From IMG/VR virus record IMGVR_UViG_3300030450_001611, positions 1 through 25,816 of that record: a DNA stretch of 25,816 nucleotides; one strand, 5' to 3'. This DNA is from a virus. Both the position numbers and the translations under genes were made by a program. This document shows positions 22,450 through 25,816 of this stretch, piece after piece. Position 1 is the first letter of the stretch. Each line of letters begins with the position of its first letter. Under the pieces are notes generated by a model that was given only the letters and a program-made list of their open reading frames with translations, was not told the DNA's origin and did no database searches.

Positions 22450-22680
22450 CTATTCGTAAAGTTTTGATTGTAAACTAATTACTTGTAATCTTCCATTTTC
22501 AAAACACACATCTTTATTAACTTTGTCTATTTCAAAATAATGTGGGTTGTCTTTGTGTATATCTTGTTCAATTTCTGTTTCCGATAAAATTATTCTCGGC
22601 TCAACCTCAACCCTACTTGGATTAGCATTATTATCTATACAGATTTGTGTTAGTTTGTTTATAAGTTCAGTTACATTCAT
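22450..22680 (-). CDS. Small protein, 76 aa, unknown
   Basis: The start MNVTELINKLTQICIDN has AAAGGAGAATAAA upstream and is preferred to an in-frame ATG at 22773 that lies in the upstream gene. The N-terminal helix is followed by beta segments ('SRVEVEPRIIL', 'HYFEIDKVNKDVCFENGRLQVISL'), a pattern seen in several small phage proteins. Function not recognised. Confidence 0.65.
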   Translation of the reverse strand: MNVTELINKLTQICIDNNANPSRVEVEPRIILSETEIEQDIHKDNPHYFEIDKVNKDVCFENGRLQVISLQSKLYE

Positions 22681-22699
22681 TTTATTCTCCTTTTGTTTA

Positions 22700-22891
22700 T
22701 TAATCGCAATAGTCATCATAATCATAATCGCCAACAGATAGTTTTGAGTTAAGTTGCTCAAATATGTCGCCAAGTATAATTTCTCTTTGTTTTTCAGTAA
22801 GATGATATAATATTTTATACATTACTGATGTTGATTCTTTAATGTATTTATCATTTGTTAAGTATTGATGTTCTTTAAAATTAAATTCCAT
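22700..22891 (-). CDS. Small acidic-tailed protein, 63 aa
   Basis: ATG preceded by GAAAGGGAAAGA. The helical body 'STSVMYKILYHLTEKQREIILGDIFEQL' is followed by an Asp/Tyr-rich tail (GDYDYDDYCD) that could mimic DNA charge. It is the first gene after the repressor in the same direction. Unknown function. Confidence 0.6.
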   Translation of the reverse strand: MEFNFKEHQYLTNDKYIKESTSVMYKILYHLTEKQREIILGDIFEQLNSKLSVGDYDYDDYCD

Positions 22892-22902
22892 TCTTTCCCT
22901 TT

Positions 22903-23121
22903 CTATATATAATAATAGTTTATTCGTTTGATTTCTACATTTGGATATAAGTCTTTAATTGAGCAATTTAGAATCTTTGCTAATTGTCTTAACCTTTTTT
23001 GATTTGGCTTTCGCACTCCAGAGCAGTATAGTGAGAGAACAGAGGGATTTAAGTTTATCTGTTCGCAAATATACGAGGCTTTTAACCCCTTTGAGCGAAT
23101 TATGTTTTTGATGTTATTCAT
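22903..23121 (-). CDS. Cro/CI-type helix-turn-helix repressor
   Basis: The 72-residue protein contains a full XRE-family HTH: 'IKNIIRSKGLKASYICEQINLNPSVLSLYCSGVRKPNQKRLRQLAKILNCSIKDLYP' with the helix-turn-helix near residues 14-38. Cro-sized, it lacks a CI-type oligomerisation domain. It is headed by an AT-rich region with divergent promoter signals and inverted repeats, as expected of an autoregulated switch. CGGAGATTATAA gives the ribosome site. It may regulate the early operon and the divergent transcript. Temperate life style is possible but not proven. Confidence 0.8.
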   Translation of the reverse strand: MNNIKNIIRSKGLKASYICEQINLNPSVLSLYCSGVRKPNQKRLRQLAKILNCSIKDLYPNVEIKRINYYYI

Positions 23122-23151
23122 TTATAATCTCCGTTTCATTTTTCTTAATTT

Positions 23152-23179
23152 AATATAATCCTAAACAATTATGCAACAA
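23152..23179 (-). promoter_or_regulatory. Promoter candidate for the repressor gene
   Basis: On the - strand TTGTTG (23174-23179), 16-base spacer and TATATT (23152-23157), about 30 bases before the repressor ATG. A 7-bp inverted repeat CAATTAT/ATAATTG (23166-23172 and 23206-23212) flanks the -35 boxes of both divergent promoters. Confidence 0.4.
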
Positions 23180-23209
23180 ATTTATTTTTTTTATGTTAAA
23201 TAATAATAA

Positions 23210-23238
23210 TTGTTGTTTATAATTATAATGTTTATTAT
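23210..23238 (+). promoter_or_regulatory. Divergent + strand promoter candidate
   Basis: TTGTTG (23210-23215), 17-base spacer, TATTAT (23233-23238). It faces away from the repressor promoter, with only 30 bases between the -35 boxes, so a repressor bound between them could control both. Its transcript would begin near 23245, just before the first stem of the structured gap. Confidence 0.45.
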
Positions 23239-23244
23239 TTTATC

Positions 23245-23500
23245 ATCCTAAATATTTGATTTGTTGGTTTTATAGACTTCGTGGATCAAATATAATAAAG
23301 CAGTTACATGAAGGGCATAGCAAAACTGCAAGGATAGGATGAATAAGAATAGTCCTGCTATCTCGAAAATATTCTTAGGTGTTCTGACGAAATAACTTCG
23401 TAGGATATAATGCACTAATCAACTCCAGAATCTGGGGCTATAGGATTGGTGCATCCTCTAAAATTCATCATAGGATATAATATAAGGCTTATAATATTAG
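23245..23500 (+). ncRNA. Candidate structured non-coding RNA or cis-element in repressor-upstream gap
   Basis: This stretch holds no convincing protein gene. It contains successive inverted repeats: ATATTTGAT/ATCAAATAT (23252-23260, 23285-23293), GCAGTT/AACTGC (23300-23305, 23324-23329), TAAGAATA/TATTCTTA (23344-23351, 23370-23377), ACGAA/TTCGT (23387-23391, 23397-23401) and TGCACTAATC/GATTGGTGCA (23411-23420, 23444-23453) enclosing CTCCAG/CTGGGG. It looks more GC-rich than its flanks, with a + promoter directly upstream and a weak AT stem plus TTTTT at 23480-23505. TAGGATATAAT is repeated at 23401 and 23471. An RNA, a replication origin or an attachment region are all possible. Confidence 0.35.
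23339..23395 (+). CDS. Possible micro-ORF MNKNSPAIS..., 18 aa
   Basis: ATG after AAGGATAGG opens an 18-codon frame inside the structured gap. Its first nine residues and upstream bases resemble the + frame at 19303. It could be a leader peptide of the + transcript; confidence low because of its length. Confidence 0.2.
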   Translation: MNKNSPAISKIFLGVLTK

Positions 23501-23634
23501 TTTTTAAACTTATAAATTAAATCTTTTAATACTTGTTTATACTTATCATTATTACCTTTACTTACATTTTCATAATAAAACTCTTGTAAAGAATATTTAA
23601 TTAAAAGTTTTTCAGTTTTATTAAATTCATTCAT
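23497..23634 (-). CDS. Small basic protein, 45 aa
   Basis: Frame starts MNEFNKTEKLLIKYSLQEFYYE and ends QVLKDLIYKFKN; mostly helical, Lys/Tyr-rich. Leader TAATAACTAATATGAAAGGAA is shared in form with the next upstream gene. No recognised family. Confidence 0.5.
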   Translation of the reverse strand: MNEFNKTEKLLIKYSLQEFYYENVSKGNNDKYKQVLKDLIYKFKN

Positions 23635-23661
23635 TTTTTGCCGTTCCTTTCATATTAGTTA

Positions 23662-23868
23662 TTATATAAACATACCTTTTAAATACTCTATATTATAATC
23701 TGGATATAATTGTTTAATTTGTTTAACAAGTTCTTGATATTGCCAGACTCTTAATTCAGTAAGATCTTCAACTTCATTAAGTTCTTCTATACCATATTCA
23801 GACCAATATAAAATATTATCTTCTATTTTATAGTAAAAATCATCTAAATCTTCAATTTCTATGATCAT
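23662..23868 (-). CDS. Acidic small protein, 68 aa
   Basis: Starts MIIEIEDLDDFYYKIEDNI after a GAAAGGAATAAA site. Strongly acidic N-terminal two thirds (EYGIEELNEVEDLTELR) and a helical C-terminus (YQELVKQIKQLYPDYN). Negatively charged small early proteins can mimic DNA to block host factors; that is only a suggestion. Confidence 0.6.
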   Translation of the reverse strand: MIIEIEDLDDFYYKIEDNILYWSEYGIEELNEVEDLTELRVWQYQELVKQIKQLYPDYNIEYLKGMFI

Positions 23869-23895
23869 TTTATTCCTTTCTATTAGTTATTAACA

Positions 23896-24042
23896 TTATT
23901 TATTAATTATAACTTTATTATAAGATATAGTAACTTTATCGGCTTTATTATGATCTACGCCCAAAGAATCACAAACATCTTCCCAAACTTTTGAATATCC
24001 AAAATCTTCTGAATATAAATCTAATAATCTATCTTTTTTCAT
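23896..24042 (-). CDS. Small protein, 48 aa, unknown
   Basis: MKKDRLLDLYSEDFGYSKVWEDVCDS... ends in a strand-rich stretch (KVTISYNKVIIN). The start lies in codons of the upstream gene, 14 bases before its stop. No domain recognised; small early phage protein. Confidence 0.55.
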   Translation of the reverse strand: MKKDRLLDLYSEDFGYSKVWEDVCDSLGVDHNKADKVTISYNKVIINK

Positions 24043-24196
24043 TTTTTTGCCTTTCCACTATTTTTAAAAATTCTTTTGTTTCGTCTTTCCATTTTTGAGG
24101 GATATGTTTACTTGTTGAAAAATCAATTAAAAAATTTACTTTTTCATTATAAGATAATTGCTTGTTATTCCACCAGTTTAAAAGTTTTATATTCAT
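24029..24196 (-). CDS. Small protein, 55 aa, unknown
   Basis: GAGGAGTAATAAA precedes ATG. MNIKLLNWWNNKQLSYNEKV... has Trp-rich N-terminus and helical, Lys-rich C-terminus (DETKEFLKIVERQKNEKR). Overlaps the next gene by 14 bases. Confidence 0.55.
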   Translation of the reverse strand: MNIKLLNWWNNKQLSYNEKVNFLIDFSTSKHIPQKWKDETKEFLKIVERQKNEKR

Positions 24197-24208
24197 TTTA
24201 TTACTCCT

Positions 24209-24346
24209 CTAGTTAATTATAAAGTTGATCCCAAGCCTTATAACCATAAAGCCGACCATACTTATAATACTGGTTAATATAATCATTACTAAGTGAATTA
24301 TAATACTTAGATATAATCTAAATATATTTGGAAAGTTATTATTCAT
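24209..24346 (-). CDS. Membrane microprotein, 45 aa
   Basis: AAAAGGAGTAAAA precedes ATG. The short polar start (MNNNFPNIFRLY) is followed by one long Ile-rich hydrophobic stretch, from about residue 13 to 36, with no charged residue; it ends RLGINFIIN. It would sit in the inner membrane. The operon spacing and ribosome site argue it is real. Function unknown. Confidence 0.55.
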   Translation of the reverse strand: MNNNFPNIFRLYLSIIIHLVMIILTSIISMVGFMVIRLGINFIIN

Positions 24347-24358
24347 TTTTACTCCTTT

Positions 24359-24490
24359 TTATTTATTTTCATTTTCATATTTTTCTATTAATAAAGCTAT
24401 TTGATTATAGTTTAAATTGTCCATAAATTGCCCGTAATACCAACAAATATCATTTATTTGTGTTTTAGTATAGTAATTATAAAAGTTCAT
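24359..24490 (-). CDS. Small Tyr/Asn-rich protein, 43 aa
   Basis: MNFYNYYTKTQINDICWYYGQF... with acidic C-terminus (IEKYENENK). Its leader contains the 19-base repeat TTTTTAACTCTCACTTTCT (given in + orientation), also found before the next gene upstream. No family recognised. Confidence 0.5.
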   Translation of the reverse strand: MNFYNYYTKTQINDICWYYGQFMDNLNYNQIALLIEKYENENK

Positions 24491-24509
24491 TTTTTAACTC
24501 TCACTTTCT
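24491..24509. repeat. 19-bp direct repeat, copy 1
   Basis: TTTTTAACTCTCACTTTCT lies immediately upstream of the start of the gene at 24490. Read on the - strand it gives AGAAAGTGAGAGTTAAAAA next to the ATG, so it contains a GTGAGAG ribosome-site-like stretch. The second copy is at 24697-24715. Confidence 0.7.
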
Positions 24510-24694
24510 ATTTTATTTAATATAGATTTAATTTTTAACTTTCTAAATTCCATTCCAGGAATTGCATAATAATTTAAATCATTAAGTTCTTTTTGAAGTT
24601 CTTTTATAAAATCATTACTAAATATACTTTTTAAATACTTTTTGTAATTATGCTTTATAAAATTATATTCACTATTTGATAATGTTATTTTCAT
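24494..24694 (-). CDS. Helical protein, 66 aa, unknown
   Basis: MKITLSNSEYNFIKHNYKKYLKS... is helical and Lys/Asn-rich, with two possible helices (DFIKELQKELNDL and MEFRKLKIKSILNKIE). Preceded by repeat copy 2 as leader. It overlaps the upstream gene's 3' end. No recognised domain. Confidence 0.55.
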   Translation of the reverse strand: MKITLSNSEYNFIKHNYKKYLKSIFSNDFIKELQKELNDLNYYAIPGMEFRKLKIKSILNKIESES

Positions 24695-24788
24695 TCTTTT
24701 TAACTCTCACTTTCTTTAATAATTTAGGTGAAATTCTAGTTTTAGTTTTGCCGTTAATTCTAATTGAGCTATATATAATATATTTCAT
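24672..24788 (-). CDS. Basic microprotein, 38 aa
   Basis: AAAAGGAGCTAAT precedes ATG; MKYIIYSSIRINGKTKTRISP... continues into a basic stretch (KLLKKVRVKKNE). Repeat copy 2 is encoded within its last third (KVRVK region). Possible DNA- or RNA-binding peptide; unknown. Confidence 0.5.
   Translation of the reverse strand: MKYIIYSSIRINGKTKTRISPKLLKKVRVKKNENNIIK
24697..24715. repeat. 19-bp direct repeat, copy 2
   Basis: Exact second copy of TTTTTAACTCTCACTTTCT, 206 bases from the first, placed two bases upstream of the gene start at 24694 and inside the coding end of the gene at 24672. Suggests duplication of a leader or of a gene-plus-leader unit. Confidence 0.7.
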
Positions 24789-24789
24789 A

Positions 24790-25149
24790 TTAGCTCCTTT
24801 TAATTACATTTTTAGATATTGTTTTTAGTTCGTGATTCATATCCATACTTTGACCAAAATCAGTTTTACCCCAAATATACAAACCTTTAAATTCTGCTAC
24901 ACAACCACCAATTTTAGCAAGTTCTTCGTATAACCATTCACTAATAATAAAATATTGATATATTTCTGGATATTCATCATTTTCTTCATCATATCCAGAA
25001 CTAAATTCTATACAATCATCATTTTTTGACGCATAATCAATTAATTCATTACATAGTGTTAATACATCTCTATTAATAATGGTTTCAGTAAATTCTTGCT
25101 CTTTGTCTGTTAAACCATTCCAATTTAGTTTTTTAGTTTCTGGTTTCAT
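24790..25149 (-). CDS. Uncharacterised protein, 119 aa
   Basis: MKPETKKLNWNGLTDKEQEFTETII... is helical at the N-terminus, acidic in the middle (SGYDEENDEYPEIYQYFIISEWLYEELA), and ends with 'GCVAEFKGLYIWGKTDFGQSMDMNHEL', a strand-rich Trp-containing segment. This is the longest of the distal early genes. AAAGGAAATAAATAAA precedes ATG. No family confirmed. Confidence 0.65.
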   Translation of the reverse strand: MKPETKKLNWNGLTDKEQEFTETIINRDVLTLCNELIDYASKNDDCIEFSSGYDEENDEYPEIYQYFIISEWLYEELAKIGGCVAEFKGLYIWGKTDFGQSMDMNHELKTISKNVIKRS

Positions 25150-25163
25150 TTTATTTATTTCCT

Positions 25164-25334
25164 TTATTTAGTTAGGTTAATGTAAATTTTTAATTCTTTT
25201 TTAGCTTCTTGTATTGTATCAAATGAAGCACTTCCAAATATATTTCTTGCACTTAAATCACATACTTCATATTTGTTGTCTAAATTGATACCTATTTGAA
25301 AGTCGTAATTTTTATATGTATATATTTTAATCAT
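25164..25334 (-). CDS. First gene of the early operon, 56 aa
   Basis: MIKIYTYKNYDFQIGINLDN... begins with beta strands and ends with a helix (FDTIQEAKKELKIYINLTK). The stop TAA belongs to a leader (AACTAAATAAAGGAAATAA) that resembles the leader of this gene itself. Nearest gene to the operator-flanked promoter at 25378-25427, so probably expressed immediately on infection. Function unknown. Confidence 0.6.
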   Translation of the reverse strand: MIKIYTYKNYDFQIGINLDNKYEVCDLSARNIFGSASFDTIQEAKKELKIYINLTK

Positions 25335-25377
25335 TTTATTTCCTTATTTAGTTAATCATTTATTTAATTACTAACTT

Positions 25378-25406
25378 AATTTACATGCTTGCAAACTAAT
25401 ATGCAA
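25378..25406 (-). promoter_or_regulatory. Early-operon promoter with overlapping inverted repeat
   Basis: On the - strand TTGCAT (25401-25406), 17-base spacer and TAAATT (25378-25383). An inverted repeat CTTGCA-N8-TGCAAG (25388-25393, 25402-25407) covers the spacer and the -35 box, so a bound regulator would block transcription. One of only two CATG tetramers in the window lies here (25384-25387). Confidence 0.5.
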
Positions 25407-25412
25407 GGATTA

Positions 25413-25427
25413 TTTACATAATGTAAA
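25413..25427. promoter_or_regulatory. Palindrome TTTACAT-A-ATGTAAA, operator candidate
   Basis: A perfect 7-bp inverted repeat with one central base lies 6 bp beyond the first inverted repeat, just upstream of the early promoter. It has the size of a dimeric repressor site; the Cro/CI-type protein at 22903 is a possible binder. Regulator and site are not matched experimentally. Confidence 0.45.
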
Positions 25428-25772
25428 GAATATCTTTAATTAATAGACGAGAGAAAGTTTTAATTAATTCTTTTAATATGTATTGTATTGTCAATTAGAT
25501 GTGATATTTTGACGATACTGATAGTAATTCTACTATATACTAAGATAAAACAATATATAGTTTGGTTTGTGGTTTTGGTTTGTAGTTTGGATCACAAATT
25601 GTAACAATATTTTAATATGATTTAATTCATAGATTTAAATTGCTTAATTCTGTAATTGTATGATATATGCCTTTTAACGCCTCTTATTATGCCTATACTA
25701 TCTACTACTACCACCAAATACATAGGATTTTGATCCATCCATACCAAAACAAGGGTCTAGGTGTATATTTGC
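25428..25772. other. Gene-poor AT-rich stretch at right end
   Basis: No convincing gene is seen on either strand. It contains a + strand promoter-like TTGACG-N16-TACTAT (25509-25536), a GT-rich tandem repeat (25561-25590) and an ATG frame at 25667 that stays open to the window edge but has no ribosome site. A regulatory or origin role is possible; nothing proves it. Confidence 0.4.
25561..25590. repeat. Tandem 13-bp GT-rich repeat
   Basis: TTTGGTTTGTGGT followed by TTTGGTTTGTAGT, one mismatch between copies, then a partial third unit TTGG. Strongly strand-asymmetric (no C on the + strand). Function unknown; iteron-like or RNA-level roles are possible. Confidence 0.6.
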
Positions 25773-25816
25773 TTAAAATGGGGTGTATGGAGGATAGTCT
25801 CGGGCAAAACCTTGTC
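25773..25816 (-). CDS. Possible C-terminal end of a - strand gene entering from the right (partial)
   Basis: One - strand frame reads QGFARDYPPYTPF then TAA at 25773-25775. The local sequence looks more GC-rich than its surroundings and the peptide ends plausibly. Only 13 residues are visible and the opposite strand is also open here, so this is a weak suggestion. Confidence 0.25.
   Translation of the reverse strand, partial: QGFARDYPPYTPF

Noticed and set aside
22681-22773. Longer start for the 76-residue protein
   Set aside because: It overlaps the upstream gene, and a strong AAAGGAG site marks the ATG at 22680.
23290-23380. Group I intron core-like words (AAGAATAGTCC)
   Set aside because: It resembles the conserved S element, but I could not find a matching R element, P3/P8 pairing or an interrupted gene.
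25667-25816. + strand open frame MPFNASYYAYT... to window edge
   Set aside because: No ribosome site, His/Tyr/Ile-rich composition, and a - strand frame is equally plausible; too short to call.
1-25816. tRNA genes, CRISPR arrays, insertion sequences, integrase
   Set aside because: No cloverleaf with a T-loop, no regularly spaced repeats, no transposase and no tyrosine or serine recombinase motifs were seen.

Overview
This looks like a stretch of a tailed double-stranded DNA phage (or prophage) genome with long-tailed, siphovirus-type morphology. It is very AT-rich, densely packed, and full of ATGA/TAATG start-stop overlaps. The protein style (many tiny lysine-rich or acidic proteins, a 'KGD...YxxNYDxIF' microprotein, low-complexity fibre-like virion proteins) resembles phages of marine alphaproteobacteria, but the host is an inference. 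No integrase, terminase, portal or DNA polymerase is visible, so the window is only part of the genome.

Left two thirds (1-17450, all + strand) is the late region. It starts with the tail end of an unidentified gene and the major capsid protein, which is followed by a hairpin and a possible head-decoration protein. A lysis-like island comes next: a T4-type lysozyme with E11/D20/T26 intact, small membrane proteins and a metallophosphoesterase. Three fibre- or appendage-like virion proteins follow, then the neck proteins, tail terminator, tail-tube protein, two tail-assembly-chaperone frames, tape measure protein, a 1205-residue tail-tip protein ending in a dockerin-like calcium-binding domain, and two further tail proteins.

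Right third (17428-25334, all - strand) is the early region, convergent with the late genes and overlapping them by 23 bp. Read in its own direction it starts near 25400 at a promoter overlapped by inverted repeats. It runs through a string of 11 very small unknown genes, a Cro/CI-type repressor, and a recombination module: DUF1071/Sak3-type annealing protein, small DUF736-like protein with an SSB-like acidic tail, winged-helix protein, Hjc-like resolvase, HNH nuclease and a NinB/Orf-like protein. Cys-rich and single-membrane-span microproteins are interspersed.

Most notable observations: (1) the tetramer CATG is almost absent. I found two copies in 25.8 kb, both non-coding, and His codons before G are written CAC. 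(2) A 375-bp gap behind the repressor has divergent promoters and a chain of inverted repeats, so it may encode a structured RNA opposite to the early genes. (3) The tail chaperone region needs two successive -1 frame changes. The first fits loss of one copy of a 10-bp tandem repeat, and the second fits programmed frameshifting. (4) The tail-tip protein carries a dockerin-like domain.
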